DNA from: Patagioenas fasciata
Lineage: Eukaryota; Chordata; Aves; Columbiformes; Columbidae
DNA length: 64,000 bases
Direction: 5' to 3'
Assembly: GCF_037038585.1 (NCBI RefSeq)
Contig: NC_092522.1
Span: forward strand, 51,552,161 to 51,616,160
The position numbers and the translations under genes were made by a program. This document shows, in pieces, positions 1 to 12,900 of this stretch; the first letter of the stretch is position 1, and the number at the start of each line of letters is the position of its first letter. Under the pieces are notes generated by a model. That model saw only the letters and a program-made list of their open reading frames with translations, was not told the DNA's origin and made no database searches.

Positions 1-680
1 CCATGTTATATGATGTTTTTAAGATTGATTCTCCTGCATATTCCTACAGCATCTGAACAGAATACCTGAGTCCCTACGAGTCACTAAATCCATGATCAGT
101 ATTTTTATTACGAACCTATCAAAAATATGAACATACAGAGAAACAACAGTGTGGACTTCTGGACTGTTAGTCCTTCCACCACAGAAACTAGATGATAAGT
201 AATCACACTGTAAAAAATGGTTGCTGCATCGAGATATTTAGTTCCTTTTCTTGACAGTCTCATTTTGTGAGTACCCTACCTAATTTCCAAATCCTTGCAG
301 TGGAGTTTTAAAACTCACTATCTCAGAAAAACAAAACAAGTTCTCTGAAAACATTCAGCTAATTCTTTACTTTTCCTGGAGGTTGGATGAACTTCAAAAT
401 ACATTGAAATGAGGCATTCTACTGGTTTTAACACAGAAGTAAGCCTCACAAAAACTTTTCTGAATACTTCACAATGAAAAAGACACTTGCTAATCCTAAA
501 AAAATCACAAGGTGGAGCTCGAATACCAGGTTAGTTATTATATATTTAACACCTAAAAGCAGCTACTCAGAACTCATTTAAAGTCATACCCTAGTCATAG
601 GTCATTTATAATGCGCTCCTTTATTTTTTCCAAGGCTCATCCCTTCACCTCATTGGAAGAAAATAAATTCTTGTACTCAC
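1..680 (-). other. AFDN: AFDN intron 11, truncated by the window edge
   Basis: It begins at donor GTGAGT after exon 11 and runs off the left edge. No exon or repeat is recognisable in these 680 bases. The next afadin exons should lie farther left. Confidence 0.8.
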
Positions 681-943
681 CCAGTTTTGTGTCTTGGACC
701 TTTGACTGTAAGACTTGCATCAATAGGCCTTTTAGGAATAATATGGTCCTGAGTGGGATCCACAAACTTAAATACGTGAGATGATCCAAACTGAACCTTC
801 ATTCCACTTTGCAGCATAGTGGTTTCTGAAATACGCTGACCTTCCACATACGTTTCGGCATCAATGCTTCTCGGGGTTACAGTAACAACTCCATCCATAT
901 TATTGAGGTCACAATGATGAGGCTGAATTCCTGGACCAAATAA
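681..943 (-). CDS. AFDN: AFDN coding exon 11 (FHA domain)
   Basis: This 263-nt exon encodes [18 protein letters not shown], then [38 protein letters not shown] and a tail ending GPRHKT plus two bases (residues 441-527). It is the core of the FHA domain: GPGIQPHHC, the ETYVEGQRI strand and the GSSHVFKF strand are recognisable FHA elements. The acceptor is TTTCCAG/TTA and the donor is CTGG/GTGAGT. It is the last exon in the window. The reading frame continues beyond the left edge. Confidence 0.97.
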
Positions 944-3900
944 CTGGAAATAGAATTAATTACATGGAATAAACTAAATTATACTGCAGCAGAAATTAAA
1001 ACAAAAAGACTGAGCTGCCACTTGCCCTATTTACAGACTAGTAACTCAATTTCGCTTGCTTATGAATTTAACAGACATGTGGGACTAAAATCAGTTGAGT
1101 TTCACTACAATTTTACTTGCAATAGAAATAATAAAGCACACGTTTAACTAAAATGTGCAGCAGAAACCCCTTGATGAAGTCTTTCAATTTTTTCATCGTA
1201 TGTTGTTCAGAACTGTTTTCCTCCACTTGTTGTTTTGATGTGAAATCTCACAATATAAGCCAACTAACTGCACTGACACAGACACAGGGTGCTTTAGGAG
1301 ACTCCCTGACATGAACTTCATATGACTGCGCTTGTTTTATACATCTAAGAAATCCTACCTCACTCAAAAGGGGTTAAGACTAGTACTTGAAAACCATTAA
1401 GCCGTTATGATAACACTGATCCATACCATCTGATCCAGTGACGAAAAAGAATACTCCATTTTAAGTAACAAAACCTTTACTTCCCTCTTAAAGCAAGAGA
1501 GAGGAAACAATATAAATCGGAGTTATGACCATCAACACGAAATCGCAGCAATATTTTACCCTTCTAGCTTTGAAGTGTACTCACAGAATATTTCACTAGC
1601 TTCCACAATTACACATTAACTGACCAAAGACTGGACCAGTTCTCTCATCTGACCCCACTTATTTTCCATACCTGAATGGAATTGTCATCAAATTTTTCGG
1701 TTCCAACTTCAGTGACACTTAATTGCAGACGATAGAGCTTTGGCTTATCTCTGGAGTCAGAACCATCTGCAGAGCAAGTGACAAATATTAATTTTCAAGT
1801 TATAGCTGTTCAAATACTCACATAATATTTCTACATTACCGCAATTTAGTTCAGAATAGCAACGTTCACCAAAAAATAGCTAAGTGACATTCTTTCAAGA
1901 ACTGTTGGGAACTTAGTTGTTCATCATAATGGACATGGAAAGTAGACTCTGAGTGGCTGTTTTCTACAAGTGCACAGAACAAAGTAGTCAAGAAGGACTA
2001 TTCAGAACATACTTTGAAAAACTTTTTCTATTTCATTCGTAGTTTAAGCAACACTTTTTTTTTAATATATAAGATTTCACGTATACCAATATGGATTTAA
2101 AAGATTTAGAAAACAAGACATCTGCAGATCTCTATAACAACAGTATTTATTGATCTTACTAAAAATACAGATTATCAGCAACATCGACTGCCAAGTGGCC
2201 AACATGCCAAACTGTTTACTATTCATCACATACTGAAACAGGGTGATATTACAAGATACTCTTACAAAATGTTTACCTATGACAGCTTTAGTCTTGATAT
2301 ATATGACTGCAGCACTTCTGGCCTTATCTTTATAGTCCCATTGATCTATATTTTCATCTCACAGAATAGGAGGCCAAAGATAAAGTTCATCTTCCTCCTC
2401 CCACCTCCCTCCTTCCTTCATTCTATTTGTCGAAACAGAATAAAATCTTGCAAGATACACTAGATGCAACACAGGATTTAGCTGTTGCCTTCACAGGCTA
2501 ACACAGATGCATTTTGGGATCCGTATCAATCCTCTCCTTTTCCCAGAAAATACTTCACCTTCACATACTGTCAGATACTAAACTAATGCTGTCACTTCTG
2601 ACTTTTCTGCAATTTCTCCTCCAAAGAGAACACGTCAAAAAAGGGAGGCTGCAGGACAAACAATGTCTTATCTCTGGACATAAACAATGATTGAGTCATC
2701 CCCAAAAAGCATTAGAGAATATTATGAAAGCCATGGCTTATACAGTGAGACTGTCTTCAGCAGGATACCAGTCAACTTCAAATTTTACATGAAAAAACTC
2801 GATATAAACAGAAGCTCCATAACTGTAAACTCCCAGAATTACTACCAGGATCTGTTTATTAAAATCAGAATGCAAGCCATTTAAACACAAAACTTCATTT
2901 AGTCTATGAAGTCCTCTGTCAGTCCTTCAATGAACAGTATTTAAAGACATTAAAAGTCAACAGCACTGACTAAAAGCAGAAGATACAAAGAAAGGAAGGC
3001 AATGATACTGAAGAGCAGAAAACACAAAGTGAATGGAGGAGGGAAGAAGCTGGGTTATCAATAAAGAATGATACCAACAGAGTTTTACATGGTTTTGACA
3101 TGGGGAAAACTATGACGGGTGCTCTGAGCAGTAAGTTTCTTCTGGGGATGTTGTGATGTCACTGGGACATAAAGACATCAGGCAGAAAGACAGTCTGTAG
3201 ACTAGTACTACAAATACCTAAGTTCAGTGCTGATACTATAATAATTTCCAGTTATTAAACATATTTAGAATAACTATCATAATAGTAGCATGTCATATAT
3301 CACAAAAAAAAAGTATTAAACATAAGAGCACTCAGTTCTTTAAACATTTTTCAGGTACAGGGATAAGCCTCCTATTAAATCCCAATATTTGAATCTACAG
3401 AGATATACATCTAATATCACTGTATACTAAAAAAGGCATGCTAATACAGTATCTTCAATTGAAATTGCATGCAGTTCTTCATACGTAACAATGCTAATTA
3501 GAAATTATATGGCTGCATCTTCAATGTCACAAAATGCAGATGTGTAATAAGCTGCTGAATATATTTGGCTCCTTACTCCCAGTTCTCTAAATTGTTATTA
3601 TATCTCCCGACAACTTACATGTCAAAACCTAGAGTAGCTCCTTCATTTATTTATTTATTAATCTGAAAGGCAAAAATTTCCTCCTCCTCACATATCAGTT
3701 TGGTAAAACTAGCACCCAAAAGATACAAGACTCAGTTTGGAGGCAAGGACCCTTATTCAACATGGAAAAATACTGGAATTTCAAAAGTCAGCGACATAAA
3801 AGTCATGGCTAGTTATCCGGGGCTTTTGTTCCTAATTTCTTATGGCACTTTCTCCTAAGCCCTTTATATACAGATTAGAGAACAGGCTTTACAGTGTAGT

Positions 3901-6900
3901 GATTTCAGCCCTATGTCAAACAACACCTGCCCCCGGCTCCATACATTTTTGACATCTTAAAAAGAAAAAAAAAAAAAAAAAAAAAAAACAAAATAAGCAA
4001 AATAAACAACAAAATAAGCAAAATAAACAACAAAATAAGCAAAATAAACAACAAAATAAGCAAAATAAACAACAAAATAAACAAAATACACAACACAAAA
4101 AAAACCACTTCAAAATATTCCTCCATACTTCTGAAATATTGTGTAAAACACATGCTAAAATACTATGTTTAAGAGTTTATTTAATATAACTTCCAGATCT
4201 CAGTCCTGAGTTCAGCACTTGTGAATAATCAATCAACACCAAGTTCTTGCTAACAAACATCTACCTTACACCACCATATATCCTCAATACAGATGCATGT
4301 TGTGTAAAATGTGCTTTCACATAAGAAATATTTTAGTATCACAATGTTTCTGCTGAGGCAAATTAAGACCGTTCTTGTTTCTCTGTGTCAAATGTAAGAA
4401 GAAGAAACTTACTCTAAAACCCCAGCACTAGATAGAAACACCTTTTTGTCTTCCCAGGAAAACGAGAAAAATTCAAGGAGTCACTGAAAATTATTTGGAG
4501 CACATATGTAATCACCCATCAACAAAAGCTAATTTCTACAGTAAAAGGTATCTCAATCTTGAAGAGAATTACTGCAAATTCTAAAAAGGATGAAAAACCC
4601 TTTTGTTTGATGGGAGGGATGCAGGAGGGAAGGAAGGTTGCACTAGACTACAATGTAAAGTCCTGTTATTTCCTGTTTTTCAGAAGCTGGAAGCCCGCCC
4701 GAATGTGGTTTGGAATGCTTCCTCCTAACTTACTCCAGCAGTATACAGATTGTGACACACCTACAGCAAAGTCCCTGGTCCCCAAACCCTGACAGTCCAC
4801 GAAGGCTGTTCTTAGCCTCTAAGGACCAAACTCTAAAGACTTCTGATAGTTGATCTCATTAATGTATGTAAATATACAAAGGGTGAGTGTCATGAGGACG
4901 GAGCCAGGCTCTTCTTGGTGACAACCAATGATAAGACAATGGGTATAAACTGGAACACAGGAGGTTCCATTTAAACTTGAGAAGAAACGTCTTCACAGTG
5001 AGGGTGCCAGAGCACTGGAGCAGGCTGCCCAGGGAGATTGTGGAGTCTCCTTCTTTGGAGACATTCAAAAGGCCCCTGGACACATTCCTGTGTAACCTCA
5101 TGTAGGTGTTCCTGCTCCAGCAGGAGGATTGGACTAGGTGATCTTTTGAGGGCCCTTCCAATCCCTAACATTCTGTGATTCTGTAGTTCAGGAAGATGGT
5201 AAATATGACCTAAGTCATATAACTTAATGTCCAGAATTTGTGGTGGGAATAATAAAAAAAATGAGTCATATATCTCGAGTTTGTATCTGACACAATAATA
5301 ATTTTCTCTTAATTCAGAAATTTGAAAGATCAAAGTTCTCAGGGAGATGGGCATTAATAAACAATACAGAAGCAGCAGCAAGAGGTATAAGGAAAATGTA
5401 TGAATTCTACACAAACTTCTTCATTTTATATAAGTATGCAAGTAAACACATGCATGGAAGAAAGATGGTGTGTATTCTATTTATGACACCCGTGACTAAA
5501 CAACACTAACAAAGCTAAGTAGTTGCAGAAAATATCTAGCTCTTCGGCTGTTTTTTTTAACCTTAGAAAAATGAATTAGAACGTGTCTTCCAGACACATC
5601 CCGAAGACACAAACTAAAGCAGCAAGAGTTATGATTCAAGAGACCAAGTTAGCCACTACTGCCTAGAGTAAACTTAATTATCTACCTGACAAATCTCTTC
5701 CCAGTGACACCATATAAGGGTTCAAATAAACTTGGTATGGTTTGCATTTGAAGTAAGTTTCGTAAGTTATTTTTCCCCATGACAGAACTACACATACAAA
5801 GATTCATATACATCTGTGTATACTGCCTATCACACATTGAAAACCTGTATTTCAAGAGCTAACCCTCAATCAGAAAGCAGACCTTAACACCACAGACCAA
5901 GTAGGAAACAATGATTTGGAAATAAAAGGGTTTTTCACAAACACTACAGCATATAAACATACACTAAAAACCACTATAAAACAGTGTAGAAGAGTGGCTT
6001 TCTTTTACTTTCAATGCTAAGGATGCAACACGGATTTTGTGACAGGGTTTATGCAGTTATGAGTCAACATTCATGCTTTGAATAGCAGTGTTATAAAAAA
6101 AAAACAAACACAAAACAACAACTGTCTACTGAACAGAAGTGAACAGTCACTGTAAGCACATCAATTCAGTGATTCATAATACAAATGCACATTTTTCATC
6201 AACAGAAAAAGATAATAAACGCCTCCCTTCATGGATACATATTTTAAATGCATTACTTCACTGCTAAAAGGTGAACCCTACACCACTTTGGAGACGATAA
6301 TTTAAAATTTATTTCACTAATCCAGTGCTTGAGACAACGTTGAAAATAGTTTTTACTCAAAACCAGACTAAACCAAATTATGACAATCAGATAATAGAAA
6401 ACAAATAAGCCCACAGTTGAACAAAAACAAAAGGGACTGCATCCTTTGACTTAAAAATTAGTCATATCGACATTTGAAAGGCAGCAGATGTCCTGCACAA
6501 GTTCCTGAGTGCTAAGAGTTTAGACAGTAAGAAGTTTAAAAGATTGGTTGGCTAGATTTGAAACATCATGTCAAATTCAAATTTGAGACAAGGTGTGTAC
6601 TTCCAGCAGAAAGTGCCAACGGTGAACATTTCTGGTAAAGGAAGACTCAGTGAGGAATGTGACAGACAACAAAGCTCCTTTAAACTAATGTCTAAAAGTG
6701 TTACCACATACCATACTACAGTTCTGTTCTCAGAAAGAGGGTTGGTCAGAGAAACCACCCTGGCCAAAGCTTTCAAGCTTCTCCAGCCTCCTGTAATTCT
6801 TTCCAAGTTGTTACGCTTGCATGTTCTCTGCATTTCCCATCTCTGCCAATTCTACAGCTCAGGGTTGCTTTTCTTTTGTGATGAAGCAGGGAGAAAATTT

Positions 6901-9900
6901 TTAATTCAGGCTTGCAGGATAAATCTCAAAGGCTCACATCCTAAAACAAGGTTTTTTGCATTTTCTCAGCCTTTAAATAGTATGATTGAACAACAGTTAA
7001 TAATATCCCTGAAGTCACGGGCAGCCGTATTCACAGATAACCTAAACTGTATCAGCTATTCAAAGTGCTGCCATATCTGACTTCGGTCTAGCCAGCCTAT
7101 TTCTGTTACTATCAGATTAATCTCAGTTTATTGGTTCATTTACATGGCTTGGAAGACAGAGACAATTGCTGATTGACACATTTACAGCCACAAGCTACTG
7201 AAGTGCATCCTCTACCATATTGTGCAGAATCTGTTCTTCAGTCTATACAACAGTCATACAACCAGCAACGCCAGCAGCTGTGGAGAAATGGAAAAACAGG
7301 ACATACTTCCACACAGCCTGAAACGCTGTGTTCCAAGGAGACAGGCTGGACTCTAGGGTACTAAGAAATTTAAAGTGTTTTTTACAGCGAGATGCAACCA
7401 GATTTCAAGCTTTCTACTCAGCTGTCAAGTGTTCCTGTAGAGCTTGTCTATGCTTATTAGATCAGCACACGCTATGGAACTCTTCTGCTCTCTGGAATAA
7501 CGATGCTCATGACATGGAAGTCCGAACTTATCAGAGAGTTGAGCACTGGAGGCATTAAGTTTGAGAAGAGTTCTATAAACGTCAGTATTCTACTCCACAT
7601 CCATGAAAAGGTGAGCAACACCAACAGACATATAGTACTTTTACAGAAGTCTAGCAAATAAAATGCGAAAACAGATGATAAAAAATTAAGAAAAGGAATT
7701 ATGGTAGACATTTCACCACAAAGAAGAAAGTGGCTTGTATTCTTGGCAAAACCAGGACATACCTGCACTTGAAGGTGAATCAAAGATCGGTAATGATTTG
7801 TACGTTAGGTTATCCATTTCAATTGGTACAGATAAAAACGAACAGACTCCACTGTCTAATGTGGCTAAATCTCTTTGACATACACTGGTGACTACACCAA
7901 AACCAGAGAGTAGAAATACCAAAGGATGCTGCAGAACACCACACAGCAGAAAGTGAGGTCACAGTGGTTCAAACACTATTTCACATAAAAATGATCACGG
8001 ATTTCATATACTGCATCAACGTGGTCAAACACTGAAAAGCACAGCAAAGTACCAAGACATTTACCCAATTAACTTTTTAACTATGAATTCTACAAGCAGA
8101 CAGAGAAAACAATGTTTTTCTTTCTACCACAACACTGCTTGTTAACCTTAGCTAAAAGGACGGTAGCACATTTGATCTATTTTATGTTTGTTCACAGACA
8201 GAAAAATTAAATGGCAGCTGACAAGACTGATAACTACTTCACAGAAGCAGTCCCTTGGCAAAAAAGATAAACAAGATAGCCTTTCATTTGTCAAAAAGAA
8301 ACAAAAGATTTACAGCCTGTGATGTTTTTAGTGACTAATGAGAGAACAGTATTAAATATAGTGTTACCTTCATGAGCGTGATAGTTGTAGTAGGCAAAGT
8401 GATTCCTTCTCCCTGGGGTTAGAAACACATGCAGAGGACCCAGGTGAAGGCAGCACCAGCAGGACAGAGACCATGCAGAACATGCGGAAGAGGGCAGGAA
8501 AAGAAAAGACAGGAAAGGGTGAAACTGTAGCCAGACAACACTTATTCATTTTATAAGGATGAAGTGCATTAAACCCTTTCAACTTTAGAAACTGCATAGA
8601 ATAGAAAAACATCAGTACCACCAAGCTACTGAATGAAACAATCCTTATTGTTTAGAAAAGCAATAACAAGCTGTTAGAAGAAAAACATGAACAATAGCTC
8701 AGTCCCACAGGACACGTGCAAAGGCTTAGTACACAACATTGACACCTGTGGCATTTCACATTGTTTTTACTCTCTCAGTTAATGGATGTCTTGCTCCACT
8801 GCCCAAGCACGTTTTAATAGTAGAGCAACTATGCTCCATGAAGAGTTTAGAGCACAAAAAAAAAAAAAAAAAAATAGAAAGTACTAGTAAAAAAAAAAAA
8901 AGGAAAGGAAAAAAAGGGAATATGAAAATCAAACCTCAGCATATAGAGCCCAATATAAAATACACTTCATATATTTTGTGCACAACAACAAACCACAGAC
9001 TACTTGACTATAAATTTAACCTTTTGTTTGCAGTTCTGGTCAAAGTATTCAGCACCAATTTCCAACCTTGCTTCCCAAAGGTAAACAACCAGACTTCAAA
9101 TTGTAAATCACTGTTCGGATACCTGACTGTACCCAAGTAACATATAAATGGGAAAAAGAGCTGCAAATAACAAAATCACCAAAAATGAATGTTCACTTCC
9201 AAATCTTTAAACATGAAGACAACAGAAATTAAGAGCAGAAGTTGTATCTGTTTTATCTGTCGTTGTGGTATAAAGAAACACTGGATCCACTGGCTGTTCC
9301 TAAATATTACTAATTGCAAATTACAGTGCAGCCCAGAGAATTGTAATGCCAAAAATACAAGTCAGACTTGGTAATAATTTGAAGGTTCTATATATGCTGA
9401 AAAATGTTTAGCAAATAAGTTAGATTTTAAAATTCATATTCTTGTCCTTCTATCAATGTACTTTTCATGTACAGTACTATCAAATATATCTTACTAGGTA
9501 TGCTACAGCATACTTCAGGATGTAAAACAAACCAGATTTAAGCTGTGTTCTTCTGGTTCCCCCTGAAATCACAAGACATGTTAAAGTACTTATCAAGTTT
9601 TAAACCCCCAAATCCAAAGGAAGTTGAAGACGGAATGATTTTGTTTGTTTGTTTTTTTGAAACGCTAAAAACTTCATACCTGAAACCATGCTAATAAAGG
9701 CAAAATCTTAGTCAACCATTTCTCCCCTTTTCTTACTCCAAATGTTTTGCCAGTAAAATTTAAATATTATAGCAAGACGTAGCTTTACCTCTAGATAGCT
9801 CCACTTAAAAATCTAACATGAGAAGAACAACTGATGTGACATTGCCAACAGACTGTCTGGTGCTTTCAATTAGAGTCTTATTTTTGGAAAATCTAAGTAA

Positions 9901-12900
9901 CTATGTAATAATGTAATTTAGATTATAAGACAATTAGAGATTCTTACCTGGGCTTAATTCTACCAGGTATGGTAGTTTCTCAGGAGGAAGGCAAGAGCCA
10001 TAGCCAGACCCATCAACTCTCTCCTTTCCCTTTGATAGCTTTCCATCAGCTATTTTCTTGGATTTCTTTGGGACATAATCAGGAGGCCTCCTTTTCAACT
10101 GAAAGACTAGCATTCCTGAAACACAATATTATACCTCCTTTGAGTCTCAATATCAGTGAGTAAGCATACATCTAAAATCTATTAAACTGTAAGTGTTCCA
10201 TAGGATTACTTTCAGCTTACTAAGTTCCTGACACTTCTTTATGTAGTCATTTTTAAGTTAAAACTATTTAAAAGATTAATAGGATACTTCTCCACAGTAG
10301 ATACTTTAGAAACTGTAGGATAAAACATAAAACACTTCTACTCTCTAAAGATATATTACTATAAACTGTGCTGATTGAAATAGTAGCATTAAAAGTGCCT
10401 GAAAACAAAACACTTTGAAGTATGTGTTCACTTTCTTACTTTACATGGGGTTCACGCTATGGTTGACTGTGTGCAAGGCAAAAAAATCTCTTAAAGCTTT
10501 TCGGACATACCTTTATCACCAGGCCACTCCCTGAATATCTGCAGTGGACACTCATCATCATCAAGAATAGTTTCTTTAGCGCCTTTATCATCGGAGTGCT
10601 GAGCACCAGGAGGCAGCACGACCTAGAACAGAACCATTATCAGTTTTCAGAGCTGTTAATAGACAATTTGAACATAGGATTCAGGAGCACATCTTCTCAT
10701 TTTTGTTTGTTTATAACGAGATATATCAAAATAATTCAGTAACTTAAAATTCATTTCACTTTACAAGACTTTTTCTAACTCTTTGTCTTGCCTCTTGTTA
10801 CAGTGAAATCACACTTCCCGGAACACCAGATACATTTAAAAAAGCAAGTGACACTTCAGGTAGTCAAGAGCATCTTCCAAAGTATACTTTGGGAACAGAA
10901 CCACAGAGTGTTCATACCTTTTACAGCTATAGCGTTACAAGGTAGAGGAACGGGGAAACCTTGATTCAGGAGTTCTGACTCTAAAGGAGATACAGTCTGT
11001 GATTTCATGTGCATTTGCATTACTGCTCCCCGCAGCGATTGCACATAAAAACCAATGACAGGCAGTATTACAGTGTGGGAGTACCTTCTAAGTTAAAGAT
11101 GGATCTTTCGAAGTTGAATAAAATAAAAAACTACAACAAAACCCCAAACATTTTACTCCCTCATTTATGATCCTAACAATGTTATTTAAATTCATAGACA
11201 GCTCTATTTTAAACAAACTACTCAGAATTATTCTTATCTCTGAACTATGACCCAGGTAACACCTGAAAAGATGCCACTACTGGCTACTGCACCCCACTAC
11301 AGTATCACCCTCCAAAGGCTTTTCCACTCTCATTTATCACTCCCTCTCCCCACCCATTTCAGTGTTAACTACGTTCTCACAGATCCACCTCAAACATCCT
11401 TTCATCATCTTCCAAGGAGGAAACAAGTACATTTCAGATCAAAAGTATGTAACTGAGTCATTGGCTGTTCCCTAAAACATTTTCTATGCAAAACCTGGCT
11501 AAACATAGGACTAATTAAATTATCTTTAATTAGATTTTCAAATAGACAAGCTATATTAAAAGGAGGAAAACATTAAAATGTATAAGCCGAAAGGAAACAG
11601 AACCACATCTACACTGAAATCTTATCTTACCAAACCACTCTTTTCTATTTCAGATCTCAGACTTTAAAATCAATTATACCTATGGGATGACTTTGATTAG
11701 CTAATTAAACCAACAGTGTTTCAAGCCCTATTCAACAAGCAATAATTTTTATATTGCAAAGCAAAGCCCTTGAGGCAGAAGGCAACTGGTTACAACAAAA
11801 GAACTACACATTGCAACAGGCGTTCCAGAGGCTGACCAGCACTGGGCAGCAAACCAAAAAAATCCCAGATGCTCTGAGGTTAGAGGACAGGTGAAAGAAA
11901 CATCGGAGCTACTACTTGATCCTGATATTCCTTCTGCCTTGGAGCCTGGACAAGCATCTGTATTTGGCATTGGGCTCAAGGGCAGCAAAGGCAAACTAGA
12001 CAAGAGAAGAGGGGTCCCAAAAGCACTAATCTCCTTGTCCTCCGGCCCCTCAGGGAGCACAACCCAATAAACTCAGACAAACCTCACTTTAAAAAAAAGT
12101 GTGTGACCTAACCTGTAGAAAGACACAACACACCACATCTGAGCTTATGCATTTCAGGAGGCTTCTAATCGTGATGAAGCCATTTTAGAAAACATCTCTA
12201 TGTCTTAACTGAATGCTGCTTCAGTGACACCCATAAAGCTGAAATTCCTTCATTTTAAAACAATGGAAAACCTTGGGAACAAGTTTATATTGTGATCGAG
12301 TTTTGGCTCGTGGATAGAGATTTGCTCTCATTTTAAAAATAAAGAAGATGCAGTTAAAAATCCTTTCATGAATTTGAATCCATACAGACTGCTGAGATCA
12401 GGCACAGACATTCCTCTGATTTCTGCAGCAGCATAGGAAACTGAGATGGGTAAAACCAGCTTAGGATCACAAGTCTTGGAAGCAGGTTGTCAGCTGACAA
12501 GCTATGAACTGAAACAGATTCGTAACAGACAATTGGGAAGAATATACTCTGCTTCCTCATAATTGCATTCATGAGCATATACGAATTATCATAAAGTAAT
12601 TCCAATCTATATTTATTTATTTAAAATGCAGTGAAATATGCAGAAAATACAGCTAAGAAATTTAAATGAAGCCCATAACAACTTATCACTTAACTTTGAA
12701 GCCATTTGCTGGGATAAATGAGTAAGAGAAGGCAATACTCAAATACAATAGCTACAAGATCAAGTTATCAGATCTATCCTCAGCAAAAGTTTCATACAAG
12801 AAAAACCCATGCTATAACAGGTTTTCAATAAGCTCTTTTGTCTTTTTATTATTTTTAAATAACACTCCTATCTGATGCACTTTTTTATATATCTGTTTAT

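Larger units (their letters stand above)
1767..8367 (-). other. AFDN: AFDN intron 9
   Basis: This 6.6-kb intron holds a 21-bp minisatellite at 3987-4091 and a CR1 3' end at 4881-5185, listed separately. A 170-codon open frame lies on the + strand at 6568-7080 with no family I recognise. The rest is AT-rich unique-looking sequence. Confidence 0.85.

Noticed and set aside
3911..4153. Minus-strand frames with repeated LFILLIL or CLFCCLF units, resembling membrane helices
   Set aside because: They are translations of the 21-bp minisatellite and poly-A tract.
4859..5414. Minus-strand frames of 100 and 147 codons
   Set aside because: They run antisense through the CR1 3' end at 4881-5185.
8739..9140. 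133-codon + strand frame with lysine runs
   Set aside because: The lysines come from A-tracts at 8856-8920 in intron 8, and there is no protein-like pattern.
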